A DNA stretch of 64,000 nt from Nesterenkonia pannonica (GCF_019575955.1 NZ_CP080575.1:248001-312000), one strand, 5' to 3'; counted from the stretch's first letter, positions 1-10,667 are shown. Translations and numbers: made by a program. The notes: a model not told the origin generated them from the sequence alone.

Positions 1-513
1 GCGTCGCTCGTTCGGGAAGGACAGGCGCCGGTCCAGCTGCTCGAGGTTCACCCAGGCCACATCCACGGCCTCATGGTCCGGGTCCTTCTCGATCGTGAGC
101 TCCCCGCCGATCGCCTCCATGAGGTAGTGGTGGACTGTCTTGTGCACCCGGTGGGTGGGAACGGTGAACCAATACTCGATGGATCCCAACGAGGTCAGGA
201 TCGACCCTTCGATGCCCGTCTCCTCAGCGACCTCCCGCAGAGCAGCCTCGCGGTGGTCCTCCGCACCCTCAGGGTGGCCCTTGGGAGGCACCACTCCAGA
301 CGTCCTCCCCGGTTGTAGCGGGCGATGATGGCAGCTTCGAATCCGTGGGCGGCCGGGCGGATGATCACACCGCCTGCGCTGACCTCCTCGACCGTGGGCA
401 TCTGGCCGGACTGCCGGGCGCGCGGGGCCGCTGCTGATGGATGCAGCCCGGCGTGCGCCCATCGAGACAGTCAGGGGCGTCTGCCCTTCATCTCCCGAGT
501 CGGCCGTAGTCAT
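1..513 (-). CDS. NUDIX hydrolase (partial, runs off left edge)
   Basis: NUDIX-superfamily pyrophosphohydrolase whose C-terminus lies beyond the left edge. The core opens with VEEVSAGGVIIRP, and the frame-corrected protein has a complete Nudix box of the form GX5EX7REVXEEXG at about plus-strand positions 210-280, the metal and diphosphate binding element. The exact substrate cannot be read from this; MutT-like and ADP-ribose pyrophosphatase-like members share the box. Apparent one-base losses near 282 and 430 split the frame. ATG at 513 is my preferred start; 401 starts the unbroken piece. In actinobacteria such a gene is commonly found beside the CCA-adding enzyme gene, which here begins only at 7372. 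Confidence 0.85.
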   Translation of the reverse strand, partial: MTTADSGDEGQTPLTVSMGARRAASISSGPARPAVRPDAHGRGGQRRRCDHPPGRPRIRSCHHRPLQPGRTSGVVPPKGHPEGAEDHREAALREVAEETGIEGSILTSLGSIEYWFTVPTHRVHKTVHHYLMEAIGGELTIEKDPDHEAVDVAWVNLEQLDRRLSFPNERR

Positions 514-615
514 GCTCTCTACTTTAACCGTGAGCGGTTTCACCAGGATTGTTCTCCGGGGAGAGGTGACGTAATGGCGAAGAAATCTGCCTGTACTACT
601 CTTGAACGAGTACGA

Positions 616-629
616 GTGACATATGTCAC
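616..629. promoter_or_regulatory. 14-bp perfect palindrome, likely operator of the TetR-type regulator
   Basis: GTGACATATGTCAC is its own reverse complement and lies 48 bases before the regulator's ATG. A second short palindrome, GCATATGC, follows at 633-640. The region is AT-rich relative to its surroundings. TetR proteins bind palindromes of this size near their own promoters, so autoregulation and control of the downstream amidase/transporter genes is a reasonable inference, not shown. Confidence 0.55.
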
Positions 630-677
630 ATAGCATATGCCGTCTAGGAATTCTCAGTCCAAGGATGAGGCCCAACG

Positions 678-1274
678 ATGCGAGTAGATGCAGCGAACAA
701 CAAGATGCGTCTGGTCCGTGCGGTCAGAGATGTCATCAGTGAACAGGGAGGGCGGCGGTCACGGCAAAGAGATCGCCTCCAAGGCGGGAGTAGGCACTGC
801 CACCTTGTATCGCCACTTCGAGAACAAAGACACCCTCATCGACGAGGTCTCCATCGTCCGCTGGATGCAGATGGAGCAGACGGCGCGACAGGGGGCACAG
901 ATGGGGGTTCGAGCCTCGAAGACATCATACGAACCCTGGACTTCTTCACGCGGATGATCAATGCAGACAACCAGTTCATCGATATCGTCGGTCTGAAGAT
1001 CGGCTGGTCGCCGGAGCCGATCCGTCCGATCCGACGGGCCTTCGAGACACCGTTCACCGATATGTGGGTCAGGTGCCAGAGGGAGGGAGCGATTCGCCGC
1101 TCCGCACATCCCCGCGACGCCATCGACATGGCGGGGTCCGTGCGCAACGGTGAACGACGACTCCAAATGCTCACGATGGTGGTCGCCGGATTCTGCACCG
1201 GTGCCGTGGATGCCGAAGCCTTAGTGCATGACATGGTCGTCTCAGGAAAGTTAAAAGCGAGAACCTCCTTCTGA
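678..1274 (+). CDS. TetR/AcrR-type transcriptional regulator
   Basis: One-component repressor of about 198 residues. The N-terminal helix-turn-helix is clear once two compensating frame breaks (about 745 and 905) are undone: KEIASKAGVGTATLYRHF followed by ENKDTLIDEV, the classic TetR DNA-binding pattern. The C-terminal ligand domain starts around DIIRTLDFFTRM and has no recognisable ligand signature. AAGGATGAGG at about 660-670 serves as ribosome binding site for the ATG at 678. It is the first gene of a co-directional group with an amidase and ABC transporter, so it probably senses their substrate. The GTGACATATGTCAC palindrome upstream is its likely operator. Confidence 0.8.
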   Translation: MRVDAANNKMRLVRAVRDVISEQGGRRSRQRDRLQGGSRHCHLVSPLREQRHPHRRGLHRPLDADGADGATGGTDGGSSLEDIIRTLDFFTRMINADNQFIDIVGLKIGWSPEPIRPIRRAFETPFTDMWVRCQREGAIRRSAHPRDAIDMAGSVRNGERRLQMLTMVVAGFCTGAVDAEALVHDMVVSGKLKARTSF

Positions 1275-1318
1275 GTTGATCTCACTTTCAAGTCTTTTCG
1301 TCTGGACATTGGCAGTCT

Positions 1319-2791
1319 GTGCACATGGACAGCACAGAATCTTCTCAGCTATCGCTGCTGAGCACGATTGAGAGTCTCCGGACGGGCAAGGTGACTTCTG
1401 CCGACCTGGTGGGCGCAGCACTGGCCCGCATTGACCAGGTGAATGGACCAGCTCCGAGTTTCGACGGCACTGAAGGTGCAATCAATGCGTGGGTGCGTCT
1501 CTACCCTGAGCGAGCCCGCGCGGCCGCCCAGGAGGCCGACATGCGCCTGGCGCAGGAAGGCGACGACGCGCCTCTGCTTTGCGGCGTTCCGATCGGCATT
1601 AAGGACCTGTACGCCGTGGAAGGCCTTCCACTGACAGCCTCCAGCGCCGTGCTCGAGGGGAACATCGCGGATGAGTCCTCAGCGCTGACACGCCACTTAG
1701 AAACGCAAGGGGCAGTCGTCATTGGGCATACACATACCCATGAGTTCGCTGCAGGTGGTTCTACTGACCAGGTAGGAAACCCTTGGGACTTGAGCCGCTC
1801 CGCGGGGGATCCAGCGGCGGCTCAGCTGCGGCGGTAGCCTCCGGACAGGTTCCTTGACTCTGGGGACGGACACGGCAGGGTCCATCCGTATTCCTGCTTC
1901 CCTGTGCGGCGTTTCGGGCTTCAAGCCCTCTATCTCGGTGCTGCCCACCGACGGAATCATTCCGCTTTCCTACACTCGACCATGCCGGGCCACTGGCTCC
2001 GACTATCGCCGACTGCGCTGTCGCCCTCAATAGCCTGCGAGACGCACCTCGGACCTCTTCGCCCTTCGGTCTCCACAGTGCAGCCCGTCTGGAGGAGCTT
2101 CCCACCAGGGCGCTCAACGTTCCCACACCGCTCAAGGGTGTGCGCATAGCTCTGACGGGTCGCAACATGGGCGACATTGTCGAAAGAGAGATAGTTGAGG
2201 CGCTGGAACAGGCACGCGCGGCCTGTGAAGCACTGGGGGTGAGATCGTTGAGCTCCCACAGCCTTGTGACATGGACAAGGCTGCCTACGACACGATCCTC
2301 TTGGCCGAGTCGAGGGACTTCCACCGGCAGTTTGCCGAACAGGAAACCCAATATCGCGGGAGCACTAGAGATTTCCTCGCCTTCGGCTCTGCCCCTATTA
2401 CCGCTCAGGACTACCTGGGCGCCCAGCGGGACCGGATCAGAGTCACAAAGGCATGGGATACGTGGTTTCAGGAGAACCGCATTGACGCCGTGCTAGAGCC
2501 GACTCAGGCAATCGTCGCGCCCAAGAGAGGACATGGCTACGACCCGGACCAGCAGATTGGGGGCGAAGACCCCATGACGCTGTTCACGGCTCTTTGGAAC
2601 TACACCGGCTTCCTGCAGCCACTCTCCCGGTTGGTGTCGGACCGGAGAGCGGAATGCCGTTGGGAGTCTCGCTGATATCAGCCTTCGGCCGGGATCGTGC
2701 CCTCGTGGAGATCTGTCTTTCTCTGCAGGCCCAGGCGTTGCCTACCCTGAAGAAGCCCGGACAGACGGCACGTGCGGGTGCGCAGGCATGA
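1319..2791 (+). CDS. Amidase-signature family amidohydrolase
   Basis: Hydrolyses a carboxamide to acid plus ammonia; the specific amide is unknown. The Ser-cisSer-Lys triad regions are all visible: Lys in [10 protein letters not shown] (about residue 93), the glycine/serine-rich [10 protein letters not shown] (reconstructed, about 163-172) and the nucleophile in [12 protein letters not shown] (about 185). Length of about 490 residues is normal for the family. The frame is broken near 1807 (one G lost from a G run), 1854, 1975, 2245 and 2625, and every piece rejoins to a good family sequence, so sequencing error is more likely than decay. Start is GTG 1319 or ATG 1325. The neighbouring transporter probably imports the amide or related solute. 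Confidence 0.85.
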
Positions 2792-2828
2792 GCATCAGGG
2801 GCCATGAGTCAGGAAGGAGGGCCGGACT

Positions 2829-3711
2829 GTGGAGATGATGGTCGTCTTCTCGCTCTCCGTTCTGACTCTCTTCGGCTTCTACGCCCTGCTTGCCTGGGGC
2901 CTGGGTTTGATCTTCGGGCAGCTGGGAGTGGTCAACGTTGCCCACGGAGAGTTCGCCATGGTTGGAGCCTTCACTGTGGTCGCCTTGGCTCCGCTGCCAT
3001 TCGTGATTCGCGTGCTGGTGGCCATCCTCGTGGCGATCGTTCTGCGGTGCTCGCCGAGCGGCTATTGCTCACGAAGCTCTATGCCCGTGGACTGTTGGCC
3101 ACTCTGCTGGCGATGTGGGGCGTCGGTATCGTTCTTCGGCAAGGAGCCGAGGCGATCTTCGGCACCACGCCTCGATCAGTCGCCGCTCCCATCACCGGCA
3201 GTTTGAATATTCTCGGAGTCCAGTACCCGACCTATCGTCTGGTGGCTACAGGCGTTGCGGTGCTGGTGATCGCGCTCGGACTGCTGGTTATATACCGAAC
3301 CGATCTAGGCCTCAGACTTCGAGCGTCGATCGACAACCGTGAGATGGCTTCCCTGTTGGGCATCTCCCGACCCTCATGATTACCAGCACGTTCTGCCTGG
3401 GAATCAGCCTCGCCGTGCTGGCAGGTGCGCTGCAGAGCCCCATGCTGGGGATCACTCCGGAAGTGGGACTGAGCTTTCTAGCTCCTGCATTCTTTGCAGT
3501 CCTGGTCGGAAAGCCCGGCTCCCTGGCGGGTCCGGTCTTTGAGCCTTCCTGGTGGCGCTCCTGCAGACTGCGCTGCGAATGACCTTTCCGAGACGATCGC
3601 CAGCCTCATCTTCTTCCTCGCACTCATCATTCTGATCGCTATTCGCCCACAGGGCCTGAACTGGAGGATCCCCACATGGAGCAGAAAACTCGCACCGAAG
3701 CCGCGGCATGA
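2829..3711 (+). CDS. ABC transporter permease, LivH/UrtB type
   Basis: Inner-membrane permease of a branched-chain amino acid/urea/amide-type importer. The signature GQLGVVNVAHGEFAMVGA is near the N-terminus, and eight or so hydrophobic helices follow, ending in ALIILIAIRPQG. AGGAAGGAGG at about 2812-2821 is a strong ribosome binding site for GTG 2829. Frame breaks lie near 3045, 3370, 3540, 3585 and 3663; after correction the gene most plausibly ends at the TGA of 3709-3711, overlapping the next ATG as ATGA. It forms the heterodimeric membrane channel with the LivM half downstream. Confidence 0.8.
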
Positions 3712-4906
3712 GGCACAGCTCACTGCTGGCCTCCCCACTGATCGCAGCGTTGGGCCTGACCGCCTGCGGCGGGTCTATGGGCGGAGGTGATGACGACGGT
3801 TCGGCCGACGGCGAGCCCAACGAGGTGTTCACCGTGGGCATTGTCGCCCCGCTGACCGGGAATGCCTCCCTGGAGGGCAACGCCCTGAGCGATGGCTTCA
3901 CCCTCGCGGTCGATGAGATCAACGCTGATGAGGGTCTGCTCGGCAACGATATCGAGCTGGTCTACGTCGATGACCAGGGCGACGCGGCGCAATCTACGCA
4001 GGCCGCTCAGCAGCTAATCCAGCAGGACGAGGTCGACTACATCTTCGGCACAGTGGCTTAGCGACACCTCCGAGGCCGCCGCAGGGGTGGCCGAGAGCGC
4101 TGAGGTTCCGTTCTCCACCTCCATTGTGGGATCCATCCCCACTGCAGTCCGCACTTCTGGCCCTTCGGCGCGACTGAGCAGACGGCGGTCGAAGATCTCA
4201 TTCCGCACATGATGGAGGAATACGGCGAGTCCGTGGCCCTGGTGGGCAACGACTATCTTTTCCTCGTCAGTATCACGAGGTGGCTGCGGACATCATCGAG
4301 GAGGCTGGAGGCGAAGTGGTCGTCGAGGAGTACTCATCGATGGGAACTTCGGACTGGCAACCGGTGATCAATCAGATTTCCAGCGCTGATCCCGACTGGG
4401 TGCTCACGGCCGTGGTAGGCGGCGATGCCATCTCCTTCACCCAGCAAGCCGAGCAGTTCGGACTTCTCGACGACGTCGGCATCACAGGAACCTCTATGCA
4501 GCAGGAGTTCTTCCCTGCAACAGCCGACATCATTGCGGGGGAAGTGACGGCGCAGCCTTACTCCGATCAGGTCGACTCTGAGGAGAACGCAGCCTTCGTA
4601 GAGGCTTATCGGGACGAGTTCGACTTCGAAGACCCGATTCCGGTGGTTGCCGCCACTTCGTATCACGCGGCCCACTACATCGCAGAAGCAGTGGAGGCTG
4701 CAGGCAGCACAGACGCGGAGGCCATAAGCGCCCAGATGCCCGAGGTTGAATATTCCGGCCTCATCGGCTCAGGAAGCTTCGATGCGGAGAACCACACCTT
4801 CAGCAGTCATATGCGTCTGCTGGAGATCGGCGAGGACGGAGCGTATGAGCCGATCGAAGACTACGGTGTCGTCGAGGACACCTGGATCGATCGAGACTGC
4901 TCATGA
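3708..4906 (+). CDS. ABC transporter substrate-binding lipoprotein (periplasmic-binding type 6)
   Basis: Extracellular solute receptor of the importer. It begins with a short signal sequence and lipobox (LGLTAC), so it should be lipid-anchored at the Cys around residue 20, followed by an acidic Gly/Asp linker. The body shows Leu/Ile/Val- and amide-binding-protein features: VGIVAPLTGNASLEG, GNDIELVYVDDQG and a later FWPFGATEQ. Frame breaks occur near 4060 (at a GCTTAGC, where GCCGGC restores the frame), 4140 and 4262. The amidase in the same operon makes amides or urea derivatives more likely ligands than branched-chain amino acids, but this is inference. Its stop overlaps the next ATG. Confidence 0.82.
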
Positions 4907-6610
4907 GTTCAGCTCGCTTCGCCGGACGCATCCGACGCGGGCACATCCTGACTATCGCAATTGTCGCCGTGGGCATAGCGGCCACCCCGTTTGCACTGAC
5001 GCCTTATCCGCTGGCCCTGCTCACACTGGCCTTGGCCTATGGGCTCTTCGCCTTCGGTCTGGACCTCACCTGGGGACGGGCCGGAGTGGTCAGCATCGGT
5101 CATGCTGCTTTCTTCGGCATCGGCGCCTACGGGGTAGCGATCGCGACGGACAATGATCAGCACATGCTCCTTGGGGCGCTCGCGGGGATCGCGATCTCAG
5201 TACTGGTGGCTCTGGCCATCGGGCGGATAGGACTGGGGTCGAAGACTCTGCCCTCGACGATGGCCATCCTTACCTTGGCGGCCACCCTGCTCGCCCAGCA
5301 AGTAGCACTTTCCTGGCGGGGCACCACCGGGGGTAGCAACGGCATCTTCGTTGCGAGCAGCGGAGTCGTTCCCGATTTCTATCGCACTGCCGCAGTCGTT
5401 TTCGTTGTGGTGATCTGTGTATGGTTCTTCGTGATCCGCGGCCAATGGGGACGCAGGTTCCGGGCCGTGCAGTCCAACGAAATCCGTGCCGCCCACCTGG
5501 GCATCGACCCCCGCCAGACGAAAGTGATCTCGTTCTGCCTCAGCGCCGCAGTCGCTGCCATCGCAGGGTGCTGGCAGCGCCCGTGATGGGTCTGGTGTCT
5601 CCCAGTGCGGCAGGGATCATGCTGTCTACCCAGGTGTTGGTCTGGCTGGCCGTGGGCGGCAGGGGCAGCATTGCAGGCGCATTTCTCGGGGCAGGACTGA
5701 TCAGCATCGGGGAGCGCTATCTCGGCGATGCCATCGGCAGCTGGTACCTGCTTGTGCTGGGCATCGTGTTCATTCTGGTCGTCCGGTTCGCTCCGTCGGG
5801 ACTGGTCGGGTCTATGCGGCTGCTCACGAGGCGGCCACTGTCAGAGACCGCCGCACTCGGTGCCCTGCTGAGGGCTCCTGAGCCTCCGACGCAGCATCAG
5901 AGTGCCGGAGGCAGCGGTCGCGCGGCGCTGTCGCTCGAAAGCGTCGAGAAATCCTTCGGGGCCTCTCGTGTGATCGATGAGGTCACCATGGATGTCACCG
6001 ATGGAGAGGTTGTATGCCTCATCGGTCCAAACGGCGCTGGGAAGACGACTCTGCTCAACATCATGGCCGGAACCTGCTTGCAAGCAGGGGTACCACCCGA
6101 TACTTCGGCCAGGACATTTCCCGATGGTCTATTCACCGGCGCGCCAGGCTCGGTCTGGGCAAGGTGTTTCAGATTCCCAGCGTCTTCGCGGACCTCACCC
6201 CTGCGCAGAACATTCAGATTGCGCAGTCCGAAGCGAACTGGACCGTGCCCATGCCCGTGGCCTACCAACGATTCGTGGAGGACGAGTCGATCCTGGCCGC
6301 GGATCTTCCCCTGGCGGACCGTAGGGCGCTCGAACTCGCCATGGTGCTGGCATGGGGACCGCAGGTCATTCTTCTGGACGAGCCCGCCGCCGGTCTCTCC
6401 CACGAGGAGTCCATCGGCCTGGCTCAGCGGCTGCGAGAGGTGGCCGAGCAGAACGGCTGCACCCTGGTGACTGTCGAGCACGACATGGAGATCGTACGAG
6501 AACTGGCCGACCGAGTCATTGTGCTCGCCAACGGCTCGCTCCTGGTGGACGGGAGCATGGACGAGGTCTCCGACAACGCGGACGTGCGCCGCGCATATCT
6601 AGGAGCATGA
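4903..6610 (+). CDS. Fused ABC permease-ATPase (LivM-LivG type)
   Basis: The first ~320 residues are a LivM-type permease (WGRAGVVSIGHAAFFGIGAY motif, about eight hydrophobic helices). The same reading frame then runs without a stop through a roughly 45-residue linker (LRAPEPPTQHQSAGG) into a LivG-type ATPase with Walker A GPNGAGKTTLLN (about 6030), Walker B VILLDEPAAGLS and the switch His in VTVEHDMEI. An apparent break near 5570 interrupts the permease and one near 6083 the ATPase, but the junction itself (5820-6020) is one open frame. Such fusions are known in this transporter class. Overlaps its neighbours by ATGA at both ends, indicating one operon. Confidence 0.8.
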
Positions 6611-7302
6611 CAGTGCTGAACGTAACGGACCTGGTCGCGGGCTATCGCGACGCCACAGTCATCCATGGCCTGAATCTGCATCTGCGGGCTTACGAAATGA
6701 CAGCCGTGCTGGGACGCAACGGTGTAGGCAAGTCGACACTGCTGAAAAGCATATTCGGCCTCTGCCGCATCACATCCGGAGACGTCATGGCAGAGGATCA
6801 GTGGGTGCGTCCCGGCCGCCCGGAGCTGTTGGCACGACGCGGGTTCAGCTTCATGCCTGATGACAGGGGAGTCTTCTCCACCCTGACCGTAGAGGAGAAT
6901 CTGCGGTTGGCCCGGCGTAAGGACTACACACCCCCGGTGGATGTCACGGAGCTGTTTCCGCTCCTGAACGAACGAGCATCCCAGCAGGCGGGAAGCCTCT
7001 CAGGCGGGCAGAAGCAGCAGGTCGGCATCGCGAGAGCCATCCTTCAGGGCAGCCGCATGGTCGTCATCGACGAATTCTCGCAAGGCTTGCAGCCATCGAT
7101 CTCGCGGGCCGCGCTGCTGGCCTTCCGGCAGCTATGCGAGACAGGGGTCTCCGTCGTCATTGTGGAACAGAGCCCTGCGCTGCCCCTGGAGCACTGTGAC
7201 CGCATCGTCGGAATGTCCAAAGGGCAGGTCGTTCTGGACCGAACAGTCGCGGAAGTGGAGGCTGAGCCCAGTGAGCTCAACGACCTGCTGATAGTTACCT
7301 GA
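6607..7302 (+). CDS. ABC transporter ATPase, LivF type
   Basis: Second nucleotide-binding subunit of the importer, intact at 231 residues. It has Walker A GRNGVGKSTLLKS, signature LSGGQKQQ, Walker B MVVIDEFSQGL, and in the switch region VEQSPALPLEH instead of the usual EH dyad arrangement. ATG at 6607 overlaps the previous stop. As last gene of the module it is followed by about 70 non-coding bases before the CCA-adding enzyme gene. It pairs with the ATPase half of the preceding fusion to drive uptake. Confidence 0.88.
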   Translation: MTVLNVTDLVAGYRDATVIHGLNLHLRAYEMTAVLGRNGVGKSTLLKSIFGLCRITSGDVMAEDQWVRPGRPELLARRGFSFMPDDRGVFSTLTVEENLRLARRKDYTPPVDVTELFPLLNERASQQAGSLSGGQKQQVGIARAILQGSRMVVIDEFSQGLQPSISRAALLAFRQLCETGVSVVIVEQSPALPLEHCDRIVGMSKGQVVLDRTVAEVEAEPSELNDLLIVT

Positions 7303-7371
7303 ACCCCGGGCTTCGCACGCCGCGATTCGCGCCCGTGGGTCTGCAGGCGTTGTGCCAGACTGTCCTGCATC

Positions 7372-8802
7372 ATGGTTGATCTTCCCCACGGGTTCCCGGA
7401 TGGCGCGCGCCTTCCGGACGTTGTTGTTGAGCTCGGCGAACGCTTCGAGTCCGCAGGCTTCGAGCTGGCGCTGGTCGGAGGGCCGGTGCGCGACCTCTTC
7501 CTGGGACGAGTGTCGCCCGACCTGGATTTCACCACCGATGCCGACCCGGACCAGATCCTCGGCGTCGTGCGGCCCTGGGCTGACGCCGTCTGGGAGATCG
7601 GACGGGACTTCGGGACGATCGGCCTGCGCAGGGCAGACAGCGACGGCGATCACCAGCTCGAGGTCACCACGTACCGTGCGGAGGCCTATGACGCGGCCTC
7701 ACGCAAGCCTGAGGTCCGCTTCGGCAAAGACCTGGGCGACGATCTGGTCCGGCGAGACTTCACCGTCAACGCCATGGCGCTGCGGCTGCCGTCCCTGGAG
7801 CTCGTGGATCCCCATGGAGGTGTCCGCGACCTGGTCGGCTTACAGCTGCGCACCCCGCCACTCCCGAGGAGTCGTTCTCGGACGACCCCTGCGCATGATG
7901 CGGGCTGCGCGCTTCGCCTCCCAGCTGAGCCTCGACGTCGCCCCGAGGTGCGTGAGGCCATGACGCAGATGGCGGAGCGGCTGGAGATCGTCTCCGCCGA
8001 ACGCATCCAAGTGGAGCTGGTCAAGCTGATCAGCGGCGAATCCCCGCGCTGGCATCGACCTGATGGTCGACACCGGGCTGGCGGACAGCATGCTGCCGGA
8101 GATTCCCGCGCTGAAGCGCCTGGACGATGAGCACAACCGCCACAAGGACGTCTACCAGCACTCCCTGCAGGTGCTCGAGCAGGCGGCCGAGCTGGAGACC
8201 GACCCCGACGGCCCTGTTCCCGGCCCAGACTTCGTCCTGCGGTTCGCCGCGCTGATGCACGACGTCGGCAAGCCCAAGACCCGCCGCTTCGAAGCCGGAG
8301 GAGCGGTCAGCTTCCGCCACCACGACGTCGTCGGAGCCAAGCTGACGCGCAAGCGCATGCAGGCGCTGCGGTTCGACAAGGAGAGCATCAAGGCCGTCAC
8401 CCGGCTCGTCGAGCTGCACATGCGGTTCTACGGGTACGGAGAGCAGGAGTGGACCGACTCTGCAGTGCGGCGGTACGTCACCGATGCGGAGGATCAGCTG
8501 GAGCGCCTCCACCGACTCACCCGCTCGGACGTGACGACGCGGAACCGGAAGAAGGCCAACCGGCTCGCGCACGCCTACGACGACCTCGAGCAGCGGATCG
8601 CTGAGCTCCGGGAGAGGGAGGAGCTCTCCAAGATTCGGCCCCACCTCGACGGGGAGCAGATCATGGAGCTCCTCGAGATCCCTCCCGGACCCGCCGTCGG
8701 CAAGGCATACCGGTTCCTCCTGACCACCGGATGGAGCACGGCCCTGTGGAGCACCAGGAGGCAGTCGCCCTCCTGAACCGCTGGGCCCAAGAGAACCTGT
8801 AA
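7372..8802 (+). CDS. pcnA: CCA-adding tRNA nucleotidyltransferase
   Basis: Adds or repairs the 3' CCA end of tRNAs. N-terminal nucleotidyltransferase core with LALVGGPVRDLFLGR and the metal-binding DLDFTTDA; then DDLVRRDFTVNAMA; then a C-terminal HD domain (FAALMHDVGKPKTR) typical of actinobacterial members annotated PcnA/Cca. Frame breaks near 7858, 8045 and 8720; the frame-corrected C-terminus reads EAVALLNRWAQENL and stops at 8800-8802. The stop overlaps the next ATG (TAATG). At 7838 a GCTTAC sits where GCCGGC would give the Arg usual in this position. Confidence 0.93.
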
Positions 8803-10175
8803 TGCCCGAGCACTCCTCGCCCTCCCGCACGGACCCGGTGGTGCGCCTTCTGTCCGATCGGGTCGGGGGCCTGCGGGACGACGCCGAGCTGCGGCACGCG
8901 GCGGATTCTGGACGCTGCCTCGGATACTGATGGCGCTCACCACGGTGGGCATCCTGCTCTCGGCGCTGTCCATGCAGTACTGCCGCATGCACGGCTGGGG
9001 AGGCGTCGAGGTCTATCACCACGGCTGCTACTCGGATGTGGCCGCGCTCTGGGAGGGACGCGACTTCGCCGCATCGGCCTGGGCTCCCTTCCGGGAGGAC
9101 CTCAGCAGCTTCGAATACCCGGTGCTGACGATGCTGCTGGCCTCAACGGCTGCGGGCTTGACCCACGGGCTCGACGGACTCACAGACGGCTACTGGGAGC
9201 ATCGGACGAGCCTGCTGTTCTGGGACATCACATTCGTCGTGGCCGCCCTGTGCTGGATGGCCCTGGTCCTGGTGACGATGCGCGCCGCACGGCACCGGCC
9301 CTGGGACGCCGCCGTGGTGGCCCTCTCCCCGGCCATCATCTTCGGCATCGGCATCAACTGGGACATCTACCCGGCCCTCGCTCTCGCCGGGGCGGTGCTT
9401 CTGACGCAGCGGGGCACTGGGCCGCGGCTTGCGTACTGATCGGGGTGGGAGCCTCGTTCAAGCTCTACCCGCTCTTTCTGCTGGGCGCCGTCTTCACCCT
9501 GGCGGTGCGCCGCAGGCTCCGCAGAGATGCGCACCTGGCCGCCCACCCCGAGGATGCGCCGGACATTCCCAGCGTGGTGAGGCTGGCGGTCGTTTACGCG
9601 GCGACCTGGGCGGTGCTGAATGTTCCAGCCATGCTGATCAGCTGGGACTCATGGGTCCGGTTCTACGGGTTCTCCTCCGAGCGCGGCGCCGGATACTCGA
9701 GCGTGTGGCATATATGGCAGACCCTCAGCGAGCAGGGCCCGTCGGCCGACACCGTCTCCCTGCTGAGCTTCCTCGTCTTCCTCACCGCGTGCGGGGCGTC
9801 TTCGCCGTCGGGCTCACAGCACCCTGCCCTCCCCGCATGGCTCAGCTGCTGCTTCTGATCGTCGCGGCGTTCTGCATCGCGAACAAGGTGTACTCGCCGC
9901 AGTTCATGCTGTGGCTGGCTCCCCTGATAGTGCTCGCCGCGCCTCGCATGCGCGACCTGATCATCTGGCATGCGGTGCAGCTGCTGCACTTCTGGGCCAT
10001 CTGGATGCATCTGGCCGCCGTGGTCGGGGATGCCGAGCCGCAGCACAGCTTCGACGAGAACCTCTACATCGTGGCGGTGGCTGCGCACATCCTCAGCACG
10101 CTGTACATCTGCGCGCAGGTGGTTCGGGACGCGTACAGGCCATCCCGCGATGTGGTGCGCGCCGAGGCGCACTAG
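8802..10175 (+). CDS. Polytopic membrane protein, GT87/DUF2029-like
   Basis: About 455-residue integral membrane protein resembling actinobacterial GT87/DUF2029 polyprenyl-phosphate-mannose-dependent glycosyltransferases. Visible hallmarks are roughly nine to ten hydrophobic helices, an early acidic loop (WEGRDFAASAWAP), ASFKLYPLFLLGAVF, and the conserved late ANKVYSPQFMLWLAPL. It starts at the ATG overlapping the pcnA stop. Breaks near 8908, 9415 and 9800 split the frame. The acceptor sugar or lipid cannot be inferred. Confidence 0.7.
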
Positions 10176-10182
10176 TTTACGC

Positions 10183-10512
10183 TCACTCCGCGTCCTCTCC
10201 CGTGCGCGTCTCGGTCAGCTCGGCCTGATACTCCACCTCGTCAGTCTCCTCATTGACGTCGACGATGGTGATCTCCCAGATGTCTGTCTCCGCGAGGTCC
10301 TCGAAGTGGACGGTGCACTCCTCCGAGGCACCCTCCTCCGCGTCGACGTCCGTGCACGTCATGGTGTATTCGTCCTGCGAGTACCCCATCTCCGCGTAGT
10401 CGCTGTGGAGAGCCTCCTCGATGGCGTCGGCCTCAAGCACTTGATCGCACCCCGTCAGGACCAGGGCCCCCAGTGCGGCCAGTCCTGCGCCTACCAGTCC
10501 TCTGCGTGTCAT
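10183..10512 (-). CDS. Small DUF4333-like lipoprotein
   Basis: Roughly 109-residue secreted lipoprotein: MTRRGLVGAGLAALGALV then lipobox LTGC, followed by a very acidic domain rich in Asp/Glu. The shape (one small domain with two Cys, YTMTCTDVDAEEG and SEECTVHF, likely disulfide-bonded) fits the DUF4333 family of actinobacterial surface lipoproteins, function unknown. I chose ATG 10512 over an upstream in-frame ATG because only it leaves a normal signal peptide. Convergent with the membrane protein on its left. Confidence 0.7.
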   Translation of the reverse strand: MTRRGLVGAGLAALGALVLTGCDQVLEADAIEEALHSDYAEMGYSQDEYTMTCTDVDAEEGASEECTVHFEDLAETDIWEITIVDVNEETDEVEYQAELTETRTGEDAE

Positions 10513-10667
10513 GCCGCTCCTCTCTCTGCTTCTGATCAGTACTCGATACGAACAGCCTGACCCTTTCTGCTCAGAGGCTGTGCAGAAGCTGAGTGTGCGC
10601 GGCGACGAGGACGTCGTCATCCCTGGGGAGGATGCGCCGGGAACCGGTCAGACGTAGGTTGCCAGTC

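Noticed and set aside
678..2791. TetR and amidase fragments as pseudogenes
   Set aside because: All pieces rejoin to full-length, motif-complete proteins with one-base corrections, and essential genes show the same breakage.
8030..9022. Long minus-strand open frame opposite pcnA
   Set aside because: It is the shadow of the GC-rich coding strand; composition is Arg/His/Leu/Val biased and it has no motifs.
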